Below are positions 57,032-64,000 of a DNA stretch of 64,000 nt, piece after piece. The stretch is from Kineococcus sp. NBC_00420 (GTDB taxonomy: Bacteria > Actinomycetota > Actinomycetes > Actinomycetales > Kineococcaceae): assembly GCF_036021035.1 (NCBI RefSeq), contig NZ_CP107930.1, forward strand, positions 868,001 through 932,000. The letters run 5' to 3'. The position numbers and the translations under genes are program-made. The stretch's first letter is position 1; the number at the start of each line of letters is the position of its first letter. The notes beneath the pieces are model-generated. The model did not search any database, had not been told where the DNA came from, and was given only the letters and a program-made list of their open reading frames with translations.

Positions 57032-57104
57032 AGTCGCCGGGGGCCGGCGGGGGGAGGACATCGCTGTTCACCCGACCCACCGAGAACTCTGAACGGAGAC
57101 CACC

Positions 57105-57872
57105 GTGTCGAAGACCGAACCGACCGACGCCGACGTCGACCTGTCCTTCCGGCTGGAGGGGCGCACCGCCCTCATCACCGGGGCCGCCTCGGGGATCGGG
57201 AGCGCCATCGCCGGGGCGTTCGCCGCGGCCGGGGCACGCGTCGTGCTCGTGGACCTGAACGAGGAGGCGGCGCTCGCCCGGGCTGCGGAACTCGGCGAGG
57301 ACCACGTGGGGTTGCACGGGAACGTCGCCGACCCGGACTCCGTCGCGGCGTTCGCCGCCGCCGCCGGGCCCGTCGACGTCCTCGTCACCTGTGCCGGGAT
57401 CGTCGACCTCGCCCCGGCCGAGGAACTCGACCCGGCGGTGTTCGTCCGGACGGTGTCCATCAACCTGACGGGGACGTTCCTCACCGCTCAGGCCGTGGGC
57501 CGCGGCATGCTGGAACGCGGCCGGGGCAAGGTCATCACCATGGCCTCGCAGGCTGCCTCGGTGGCCCTCGACGGGCACGCCGCGTACTGCGCCTCCAAGG
57601 CCGGGGTCGTCGGTCTGACCCGGGTCCTGGCCTCGGAGTGGGCCGGTCGCGGGGTCACCGCGAACTCGATCTCCCCGACCGTCGTGCTCACCGAACTCGG
57701 CCGGAAGGCCTGGGACGGACCGAAGGGTGACGCCGCGAAGGCTGCGATCCCGACGGGACGCTTCGCCCTCCCCCGCGAGATCGCCGGCGCCGCGCTGTTC
57801 CTGGCCTCCGGCGCCTCGGACATGGTCAACGGCACCGACCTCGTGGTCGACGGCGGGTACACCATCCGTTGA
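57105..57872 (+). CDS. Short-chain dehydrogenase/reductase, probable polyol or sugar dehydrogenase
   Basis: A 255-residue classical SDR. Cofactor loop TGAASGIGSA, acidic residue in VLVDLN favouring NAD, TCAG in place of NNAG, catalytic Ser region TMASQAAS and AYCASK with Tyr and Lys, and C-terminal DLVVDGGYTIR. It resembles galactitol/threitol-type dehydrogenases; substrate not determinable. GTG 57105 has GGAG upstream. First of three same-strand dehydrogenase genes. Confidence 0.88.
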   Translation: MSKTEPTDADVDLSFRLEGRTALITGAASGIGSAIAGAFAAAGARVVLVDLNEEAALARAAELGEDHVGLHGNVADPDSVAAFAAAAGPVDVLVTCAGIVDLAPAEELDPAVFVRTVSINLTGTFLTAQAVGRGMLERGRGKVITMASQAASVALDGHAAYCASKAGVVGLTRVLASEWAGRGVTANSISPTVVLTELGRKAWDGPKGDAAKAAIPTGRFALPREIAGAALFLASGASDMVNGTDLVVDGGYTIR

Positions 57873-57916
57873 GGCGCACCAACCCAACCGCCCCCGGGCA
57901 CTGAGGAGAGTCGACG

Positions 57917-58957
57917 ATGACCAGCGTTCCCACCACCATGCGGGCCAGCGTCCTGCTGAAGCAGGGCGTCATCGAGATGCAGGAACGACCCGTGCCCACC
58001 CCCGCCGACGGCGAGGTGCTGGTGAAGGTCGGTTCCGTCGGCGTCTGCGGGTCCGACGTCCACTACTACAAGCACGGCCGCATCGGCGACATGGTCGTCA
58101 CCGCGCCGATCGTCCTGGGCCACGAGGTCTCCGGGACCGTCGTCGGCGTCGGGCGCGGAGTTTCCGAGGAACGCCTCGGTGACCGGGTCGCGATCGACCC
58201 GCAGGTCCCGTGCCGGACGTGCCGGCAGTGCAAGACCGGTCGCTCGAACCTGTGCCCCTTCATGGAGTTCTACGCCACGCCCCCCTTCGACGGGACGTTC
58301 TGCGACTACGTGACCGCACCCGTGGACCAGGCCTACACCGTGCCGGACAGCCTGTCCGACGAGTCCGCGGCGCTGCTGGAACCCTTGAGCGTCGGGCTCT
58401 GGGCCGCGCACAAGGCCGACGTCGGCCCGGGCGACCAGGTGCTGATCGCCGGGGCCGGCCCGATCGGGGCGATGGCTGCGCAGGCCGTCCGCGCCCGGGG
58501 CGCCACCGACGTCGTCGTCACCGACTTCGTCGACTCCCGCCGGGAGCGGATCACCGGGTTCGGGGCGACCCGGGCGCTGCACCCCGTCCAGGACGCGGCC
58601 GAGATCGCGCAGATCCGCGCCGACGCGTTCATCGACTGCTCGGGGGCGACGCCCGCTGTCCTGTCGGGCATCAACTCCACCCGCGGTGGTGGGACCGTCG
58701 TCCTCGTCGGTCTCGGCGCGGAGGAGATGCCGATCCCGGTGCAGCTCATCGCGACCCGCGAGATCAACCTCACCGGCGTCTTCCGCTACATCGACACCTG
58801 GCCCCGGGGCATCGAACTCACCACCTCCGGTGCCGTCCACCTCGACGACATGGTGACGGCCCGCTACCCGCTGGAGCAGGTCGAGGACGCGTTGAACGCC
58901 GACTCCGACCCGCTGAGCATGAAGGCCGTCGTCGTCGTCAACCCCGCCGAGAAGTAG
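57917..58957 (+). CDS. Zinc-dependent sorbitol/xylitol-dehydrogenase-like protein
   Basis: A 346-residue MDR polyol dehydrogenase. The catalytic zinc site includes Cys in VGVCGSDVHYYKHG and HE in LGHEVSG; the structural zinc cysteines are in CRTCRQCKTGRSNLC. The Rossmann loop is GAGPIG, and the Asp in VVTDFVD suggests NAD. ATG 57917 has AGGAGAG 7 nt upstream. With the flanking SDRs it would oxidise polyols to ketoses. Confidence 0.92.
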   Translation: MTSVPTTMRASVLLKQGVIEMQERPVPTPADGEVLVKVGSVGVCGSDVHYYKHGRIGDMVVTAPIVLGHEVSGTVVGVGRGVSEERLGDRVAIDPQVPCRTCRQCKTGRSNLCPFMEFYATPPFDGTFCDYVTAPVDQAYTVPDSLSDESAALLEPLSVGLWAAHKADVGPGDQVLIAGAGPIGAMAAQAVRARGATDVVVTDFVDSRRERITGFGATRALHPVQDAAEIAQIRADAFIDCSGATPAVLSGINSTRGGGTVVLVGLGAEEMPIPVQLIATREINLTGVFRYIDTWPRGIELTTSGAVHLDDMVTARYPLEQVEDALNADSDPLSMKAVVVVNPAEK

Positions 58958-58966
58958 GAGCCCCCG

Positions 58967-59737
58967 TTGTCCGTCCTGCAGAAGTTCTCCCTCGAGGGCA
59001 AGGTCGCCCTCGTCACCGGTGGCTACAAGGGCCTCGGCCGTGGTTTCGCCCAGGCGCTGGCCGAGGCCGGTGCCGACGTCGTCGTGGCGGCCCGCAACGA
59101 GGCCGCGTCCGTCGCCGCGGCGGAGGAGATCGCCGCCTCGAGCGGGCGCAGGACCCTCGGCCTGCGCCTCGACGTCACCTCCCGGCCGGAGGTCGAGGCG
59201 GCCGTCGCCCGCGTCACCGAGCAGTTCGGCCGCTTCGACGTGCTGGTCAACAACGCCGGCACCTGCGTGCACCGCCCCGCGCTGGAGGTGACCGACGACG
59301 AGTACGACGACGTCATCACCACCAACGTCAAGGGCGTCTGGCTGCCCAGCGTCGTCACCGCGAAGTGGATGGCGCAGAACGGCGGTGGGGCCATCGTCAA
59401 CGTCGGCTCGATCAGCGCGAACATCGTGAACCGTCCGCAGCTGCAGCCGGTCTACAACGCCTCCAAGGCTGCGGTGCACCAGCTCACGAAGTCGCTCGCG
59501 GCGGAGTGGGCGCCGCTGGGCATCCGCGTCAACGCGATCGCCCCCGGGTACGTCAAGACCGAGATGGCCCCCGTCGACAAACCCGAGTTCCGCCGCATGT
59601 GGATCGAGGACGCGCCGATGCAGCGCTACTCCACCCCCGAGGAGATCGCCGCGACGGTCGTCTACCTGGCCTCCGACGCGTCGAGCTTCTCCACCGGGGC
59701 CGTCGTCGTCACCGACGGCGGGTACACGCTGTTCTGA
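58967..59737 (+). CDS. Short-chain dehydrogenase, gluconate-5-dehydrogenase-like
   Basis: A 256-residue classical SDR with TGGYKGLGRG, AARNEA, VNNAGTC, catalytic YNASK and IAPGYVKTEM. Resembles gluconate 5-dehydrogenase/KduD enzymes. Start is TTG 58967 with AGGAG at 58956-58960; no better start exists near the homologous N-terminus. It follows the zinc enzyme by 9 bp. A hairpin follows its stop. Confidence 0.88.
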   Translation: MSVLQKFSLEGKVALVTGGYKGLGRGFAQALAEAGADVVVAARNEAASVAAAEEIAASSGRRTLGLRLDVTSRPEVEAAVARVTEQFGRFDVLVNNAGTCVHRPALEVTDDEYDDVITTNVKGVWLPSVVTAKWMAQNGGGAIVNVGSISANIVNRPQLQPVYNASKAAVHQLTKSLAAEWAPLGIRVNAIAPGYVKTEMAPVDKPEFRRMWIEDAPMQRYSTPEEIAATVVYLASDASSFSTGAVVVTDGGYTLF

Positions 59738-59747
59738 TGCGTCACGG

Positions 59748-59781
59748 GGACACCCGGGTGCGACAGACTGCCCGGGTGTCC
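59748..59781 (+). terminator. Hairpin after the polyol genes, overlapping the start of the TPM gene
   Basis: GGACACCCGGG (59748-59758) pairs perfectly with CCCGGGTGTCC (59771-59781) around a 12-nt loop. The right arm contains the preferred GTG start of the next gene (59776) and the loop contains its -10-like CAGACT, so it may act both as a terminator and as a start-site block on read-through RNA. Confidence 0.65.
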
Positions 59782-61734
59782 TCTCGTCGTCCCGCCGCGA
59801 TCGCCGCTCTGCTGCTGAGCGGCGGACTCCTGCTCGCCCCCGCGGCACCCGCCTCGGCCGTGCCTCCGTTCCGGCTGGCCGGGCAGGTGACCGACCAGGT
59901 CGGGGCGCTGGACGGTCGCGACGGGGAGGTGCGGGGGGCGCTCTCGTCGCTGCGCTCCGACACCGGCGTGCAGCTCTGGGTCGTCTACGTGGACTCCTTC
60001 GACGGGGCGGACGGACAGACCTGGGCCGATGAGACGGCGACGACGTCGGGGCTGGGCCAGGACGACGTCCTGCTGGCCGTCGCCACCGGCGACCGCTCCT
60101 ACGCCTACTTCGTCGACAGCGCGTCCCGCCTGGACGACGCGGACCTCCAGGCGGTGGCCCGCGACACCGAGACCGAGCTCGCCGACGGCGACTGGGCGGG
60201 GGCCGCCGTCGCGGGCGCTGACTCCCTCGACACCCACCTCAGCCCCTCGCACACCGTCTGGTGGGTGCTGGGGTTCCTCGCCCTCGCCGGGGTCGTCGTC
60301 ATCGCCGTCGTGGCCCTGGTGCGGCGGCACCGGTCGCGGCCGGCGGTCTCCACGGCGGACCTGCAGACCCAGGCCGACACGCTGCTGGTGCAGGCCGACG
60401 ACGCCGTCCGCGCCGCCGCGGAAGAACTCCAGTTCGCGGCGGCGGAGTTCGGGACGGCGTCGACCGCGGAGTTCTCGAGCGTCCTGGAACGTTCCCGGGC
60501 CGCGCTGCGGCAGGCGTTCACGGCCCGGCAGTCGCTCGACGACTCCGTCCCCGAGACCGACGCGGAACGGCGCCGGATCCTCACCGAGGTGATCGAGTCC
60601 TGCCGCACCACGGGGAAGACCCTCGACGAGGCCTCCGACGCCGTCGACGCGCTGCGCGACCTCGTGCAGCGCGCCCCCGCGGTCCTCGCCGAGGTCGAGG
60701 CGAAGCTGCCCGGGTTGCGGGCGGGCGTCGAACCGGCCCGGGCGCTGCTCTCGACCCTGGCCGCGGAGTTCGGGGAGACCGCCCTGACCTCCGTCGCCGA
60801 CACCGTCGCCCAGGCCCGGGACCGGATCGGCCTGGCGGAACGGTCGTGCGCAGCGGGCCGCGCGGCGCTGGCCGACGTGACCCGCTCGGGTGAGGTCGTC
60901 GACGCCGTCCGGACCGCGGAAGCGGCGGCCGCCCAGGCCGAGAAGCTCCTGAGCGGGGTGTCGAGGACCGAGCAGGACCTGCGTCAGGCGGTGCAGGAGG
61001 TCCCGGTGGCGATCGCCCGGCTGGGGGCCGACGCCCGGACGCCCGTCGAGGCGGCCACCGGAGTGCCCACCGCGGACTTCGCGGCGGCCTCGGCCGCGGC
61101 GCTCGCTGTCGTGGAGGCGAGCGCCCGTCAGGCCTCGAACGATCCGCTGGGCGCGCTGCACCGGCTCGTCGAGGCGGAGCGGACGCTGGACGCGGCCCGG
61201 GACGCCGTCGAGGAGGCCACGTCTGCGCGCCGGTCCACCGAGGCCGCCCTGGAGCAGGCCCTGGTCGCGGCCCGCTCCGAGATCGCGGCCGCCGACGACT
61301 TCGTCTCCGCCCGACGGGGTGCCGTCGGGTCGGTGGCCCGCACCCACCTCGGCGAGGCGCAGCGACACCTCGACCAGGCGCTCGCGCTCGCGTCCCAGGA
61401 CCCGGCCGCGGCGCTGGAGCACGCCCGCCAGGCGGACTCCCTCGCGGAACGCGCCAGTTCCCGCGCCCGCAGCGACGTGGACTCCTGGCCGGGCGGTCGG
61501 GGCGGCGCCTCCGACGACCTCGGGGCGGTGCTGGGCGGGATCCTCATCGGCGGCGGGTCGTCGCGCCGACGGGGCGGAGGATTCGGGGGCGGCTTCGGCG
61601 GTGGGGGCTTCGGCGGTGGGGGCTTCGGCGGTGGGGGCTTCGGCGGTGGGGGCTTCGGCGGTGGGGGCTTCGGCGGGGGTTCCGGTGGCGGCGGCTCCTC
61701 CGGCGGTGGGCGCAGTGCGGGTGGCCGGTTCTGA
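59776..61734 (+). CDS. Secreted/membrane TPM-domain protein with coiled coils and Gly-Phe repeat tail
   Basis: A 652-residue protein. A signal peptide (SRRPAAIAALLLSGG to an Ala-rich cleavage region near residue 30) is followed by a TPM domain (about 35-150), a transmembrane helix (about 160-182), a long Ala/Glu/Arg-rich coiled-coil region (190-560) and a C-terminal Gly tail with six GFGGG-type repeats. TPM-domain proteins occur in membrane and photosystem repair factors; function here is unknown. GTG 59776 follows CAGACT by 6 nt; ATG 59737 or GTG 59758 would lengthen the leader. Confidence 0.82.
   Translation: MSSRRPAAIAALLLSGGLLLAPAAPASAVPPFRLAGQVTDQVGALDGRDGEVRGALSSLRSDTGVQLWVVYVDSFDGADGQTWADETATTSGLGQDDVLLAVATGDRSYAYFVDSASRLDDADLQAVARDTETELADGDWAGAAVAGADSLDTHLSPSHTVWWVLGFLALAGVVVIAVVALVRRHRSRPAVSTADLQTQADTLLVQADDAVRAAAEELQFAAAEFGTASTAEFSSVLERSRAALRQAFTARQSLDDSVPETDAERRRILTEVIESCRTTGKTLDEASDAVDALRDLVQRAPAVLAEVEAKLPGLRAGVEPARALLSTLAAEFGETALTSVADTVAQARDRIGLAERSCAAGRAALADVTRSGEVVDAVRTAEAAAAQAEKLLSGVSRTEQDLRQAVQEVPVAIARLGADARTPVEAATGVPTADFAAASAAALAVVEASARQASNDPLGALHRLVEAERTLDAARDAVEEATSARRSTEAALEQALVAARSEIAAADDFVSARRGAVGSVARTHLGEAQRHLDQALALASQDPAAALEHARQADSLAERASSRARSDVDSWPGGRGGASDDLGAVLGGILIGGGSSRRRGGGFGGGFGGGGFGGGGFGGGGFGGGGFGGGGFGGGSGGGGSSGGGRSAGGRF
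61591..61680 (+). repeat. 15-bp tandem repeat in the TPM gene
   Basis: GGCTTCGGCGGTGGG is repeated five times without change (61591-61665), followed by a sixth variant copy (61666-61680). Each copy encodes Gly-Phe-Gly-Gly-Gly in frame, so changes in copy number alter tail length without frameshift. Confidence 0.95.
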
Positions 61735-61800
61735 GGTCGGACCTGCGCTTCCGGGCCACAGGCCTAAGCTGACCTGGCCCTGGCCCGAGAGGAAGTGTTC

Positions 61801-63729
61801 GTGACCCTGCTCGATTCGATCCGGTCCCCCCAGGACCTCAAGCGCCTCTCGCACGCCCAGACGGTGCAGCTCGCCGCCGAGATCCGTCGCTTCCTCGTCG
61901 CCGAGGTCGCGAAGACCGGCGGGCACCTCGGCCCCAACCTCGGGGTCGTGGAGCTGACGCTGGCGATGCACCGGGTCTTCGACTCGCCGAAGGACCCCTT
62001 CGTCTTCGACACCGGCCACCAGTCCTACGTGCACAAGCTCGTCACCGGCCGCCAGGACTTCTCGCACCTGCGCGAACGGGGCGGCCTCGCCGGCTACCCG
62101 CAACGGAGCGAGTCCGAGCACGACATCGTCGAGTCCTCGCACGCCTCCTCCTCGCTGTCCTGGGCGGACGGCATCTCGCGCGGCTTCCAGCTCAACGGGC
62201 AGTCCCACCGGACCGTGGTCGCCGTCGTCGGCGACGGCGCCCTCACCGGGGGCATGACGTGGGAGGCGCTGAACAACATCTCCCACGACAACGACCGCCG
62301 ACTGATCATCATCGTCAACGACAACGGCCGGTCCTACGGGGCCACGATCGGCGGGATGGCGCGCTTCCTCAGCACCGTCCGCACCCGTCGCGAGTACCGC
62401 CGGCTGCACGAGAAGAGCCAGGCCGCGGCCGACCGCTTCGGCACCCCCGGGCGGGCCGTGTACCGGGGGCTGCGTGGCGGCATGCGCGGGTTCCTGGCCC
62501 GGCTCACCGACAACGAGGCGCTGTACTCCAACCTCGACATCAAGTACGTCGGTCCCGTCGACGGGCACGACCAGCAGGCGATGGAGGAGGCGCTGCGCCA
62601 GGCCCGTGACTACGGGACCCCGGTCCTCGTGCACGCCATCACCGAGAAGGGACACGGCTTCGAGCCCGCCCTGCGCGACCAGGCCGACCAGTTCCACGCC
62701 GTCGGCAAGATCGACCCGACGACCGGTGAGCCCCTGGAGACCTCCAGCGCCCAGGGCTGGACGTCGGTGTTCGCCGACGAGCTCGCCGACCTCGGCGACC
62801 GGCACCCCCGGCTCGTCGCCATCACCGCGGCCATGTTGCGTCCCACCGGGTTGCACCGCTTCCAGGAACGCCACCCGGACCGCGTCTTCGACGTCGGCAT
62901 CGCCGAGCAGCACGCCGTCACCAGCGCCGCGGGCCTCGCCTACGCGGGGTTGCACCCGGTGGTGGCGCTCTACGCGACCTTCGTGAACCGCGCCTTCGAC
63001 CAGGTCCTGATGGACGTCGCGCTGCACAAGGCGGGGGTCACGTTCGTCCTCGACCGAGCCGGGGTGACGGGACCCGACGGTCCCAGCCACCACGGCATGT
63101 GGGACCTCGCGCTGCTGCAGGTCGTCCCCGGCATCCGCATCGCCGCCCCCCGCGACGCGGGGACCCTGCGGGAGGAACTGGGTGAGGCCGTCCTCGTCGA
63201 CGACGGGCCCACCGTGCTGCGCTTCCCCCGGGGTTCGGTGGCCGCGGACGTGCCGGCGCTGGAACGGCTGGCAGACGGGGTGGACGTCCTGCACCGGCCC
63301 GGCGAAGGCTCCCGCGACGTGCTGCTCGTCGCCGTGGGGTCGATGGCCGGCATGGCGCTGGAGGCCGCGGCCCTGCTGGAGGCCCAGGGCATCGGCGCCA
63401 CCGTCGTCGACCCGCGCTGGGTCGTGCCGATCGCGACGTCGCTCGTCGAGCTCTCCCGCGAGCACCGCCTCGTCGTCACCATCGAGGACGGGGTGCGGGT
63501 CGGCGGGATCGGCACCCGGCTGCGTCAGGACCTGCGCGCGGCGGGCGTCGACACCGGCGTCAACGAACTCGGCCTGCCCGACGAGTTCCTCGACCACGCG
63601 TCCCGGGGCGAGATCCTCCAGGACGCCGGACTCACCGCCCAGACCGTCGCGCGCGACATCATCGACCAGGTCATCGGGACCAAGCTCCCGCAGGCCCGTC
63701 CGGTGCGGGAGGATCAGCGGCATGGCTGA
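61801..63729 (+). CDS. dxs: 1-deoxy-D-xylulose-5-phosphate synthase
   Basis: The first enzyme of the MEP isoprenoid pathway, thiamine-diphosphate dependent. The 642-residue protein has the TPP motif GDGALTGGMTWEALNN...NDN, the catalytic His region FDTGHQSYVHKLVTGR, the transketolase pyrimidine domain with DVGIAEQHAVT and a C-terminal transketolase domain. GTG 61801 has GAGAGGAAG ending 5 nt upstream; a GTG at 61795 is less well placed. Its product feeds IPP/DMAPP, the donor used by MiaA. Confidence 0.97.
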   Translation: MTLLDSIRSPQDLKRLSHAQTVQLAAEIRRFLVAEVAKTGGHLGPNLGVVELTLAMHRVFDSPKDPFVFDTGHQSYVHKLVTGRQDFSHLRERGGLAGYPQRSESEHDIVESSHASSSLSWADGISRGFQLNGQSHRTVVAVVGDGALTGGMTWEALNNISHDNDRRLIIIVNDNGRSYGATIGGMARFLSTVRTRREYRRLHEKSQAAADRFGTPGRAVYRGLRGGMRGFLARLTDNEALYSNLDIKYVGPVDGHDQQAMEEALRQARDYGTPVLVHAITEKGHGFEPALRDQADQFHAVGKIDPTTGEPLETSSAQGWTSVFADELADLGDRHPRLVAITAAMLRPTGLHRFQERHPDRVFDVGIAEQHAVTSAAGLAYAGLHPVVALYATFVNRAFDQVLMDVALHKAGVTFVLDRAGVTGPDGPSHHGMWDLALLQVVPGIRIAAPRDAGTLREELGEAVLVDDGPTVLRFPRGSVAADVPALERLADGVDVLHRPGEGSRDVLLVAVGSMAGMALEAAALLEAQGIGATVVDPRWVVPIATSLVELSREHRLVVTIEDGVRVGGIGTRLRQDLRAAGVDTGVNELGLPDEFLDHASRGEILQDAGLTAQTVARDIIDQVIGTKLPQARPVREDQRHG

Positions 63730-64000
63730 GAAGCAGACGATCCTGGGACGCATCGCGCAGTTGGCGCGCGCGAACGTCAACGCGTTGATCGACTCCGCGG
63801 AGGACCCCGCGAAGATGCTGGACCAGATGGTCCGCGACTACACCAGCAACATCTCCGAGGCGGAGGCGGCGATCGCGCAGACGATCGGCAACCTGCGCCT
63901 GGCCGAGGCCGACCGCGACGACGACGTCGCCGCCGTGAGCGAGTGGGGCCGCAAGGCCGCCGCCGCGTCCGCGAAGGCCGACAGCCTGCGCGCCGCGGGT
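63722..64000 (+). CDS. PspA/IM30-family membrane-stress protein, N-terminal part
   Basis: The first 93 residues; the gene continues past the window. The sequence is an all-helical start (ILGRIAQLARANVNALIDSAEDPAKMLDQMVRDY) characteristic of PspA/VIPP1, including the conserved EDP. These proteins coat and stabilise damaged membranes. ATG 63722 has GGGAGGA 8 nt upstream and overlaps the dxs stop by 8 bp. In mycobacteria a pspA gene follows clgR; here it is 39 kb away. Confidence 0.92.
   Translation, partial: MAEKQTILGRIAQLARANVNALIDSAEDPAKMLDQMVRDYTSNISEAEAAIAQTIGNLRLAEADRDDDVAAVSEWGRKAAAASAKADSLRAAG

Noticed and set aside
61591-61680. 15-bp direct repeats as a CRISPR array
   Set aside because: Copies are contiguous with no spacers and encode GFGGG in frame inside the TPM gene.
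59662-63780. A 1372-codon open frame on the minus strand opposite the TPM and dxs genes
   Set aside because: It is antisense to two genes with clear motifs, is rich in Gly/Arg/Pro low-complexity sequence and has no recognisable domain; long antisense frames are expected at this GC content.

Overview
The window is a 64 kb piece of a very GC-rich (roughly 70-75 percent by eye) actinobacterial chromosome. Actinobacterial marker families (DUF3046, ClgR, a DUF664/DinB-type protein, an MT0933-like antitoxin, a DUF222/HNH endonuclease) sit with a chemotaxis receptor, a GluABCD transporter and meso-DAP synthesis genes. Gene order and content resemble Kineosporiaceae such as Kineococcus; that genus assignment is inference. 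Much of the window corresponds in gene content to the lexA-hflX-dapF-miaA-miaB-recX-recA-clgR-pgsA-ftsK-rnj-dapA-dapB-pnp-rpsO-ribF core neighbourhood known from Mycobacterium. No rRNA, tRNA, CRISPR array, insertion sequence or phage was found. No gene-free stretch reaches 300 bp; the longest are about 227 bp (pnp leader), 212 bp (recA upstream) and 187 bp (lexA upstream).

Layout. 1-6.7 kb: end of a chemotaxis receptor, lexA with its own LexA box, a racemase-like protein, a DinG-type helicase, hflX and an RsmC-like methyltransferase. 6.7-10.5 kb: dapF-miaA and miaB, interrupted by a small MT0933-like gene coupled to a 46-residue proline-rich ORF. 10.6-14 kb: the gluABCD operon ending in a strong hairpin. 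14-16 kb: recA-recX, with recX apparently starting at CTG. 16-18.6 kb: three plus-strand genes (antibiotic kinase, SMP-30 lactonase, DUF664) lying between recA and DUF3046. 18.9-24.5 kb: lhr-nei2 DNA repair pair. 24.5-31.3 kb: minus-strand genes clgR, pncC/cinA, pgsA, rimO, a NYN-domain gene and ftsK. 31.5-35.6 kb: an uncharacterised group (membrane acyltransferase-like, TPR-AAA+ ATPase, anchored Pro/Thr-rich protein, membrane TPR protein). 35.6-41.8 kb: rnj-dapA, a HAD phosphatase, a QuiC-like fusion and a quinone reductase. 41.9-45.7 kb: beta-phosphoglucomutase plus GH65 phosphorylase plus methyltransferase. 45.8-47.2 kb: DUF222/HNH gene behind a palindromic operator. 47.3-55 kb: minus-strand ribF, rpsO, pnp, M16 protease, dapB, small genes and a decayed acyl-CoA thioesterase-like gene. 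55-64 kb: pgi, a 48-residue Cys-rich protein, a three-gene polyol dehydrogenase set, a TPM-domain surface protein with a 15-bp tandem repeat, dxs and the start of a PspA-family gene.

Themes. DNA damage control (lexA, recA, recX, dinG, lhr, nei2), DAP/lysine supply (dapA, dapB, dapF), tRNA, ribosome and RNA processing (miaA, miaB, rimO, hflX, pnp, rnj, rpsO) and sugar phosphate metabolism dominate. Many genes begin 6-8 nt after a TANNNT -10 motif, pointing to widespread leaderless mRNAs; coupled genes mostly use 4-bp GTGA/ATGA overlaps.
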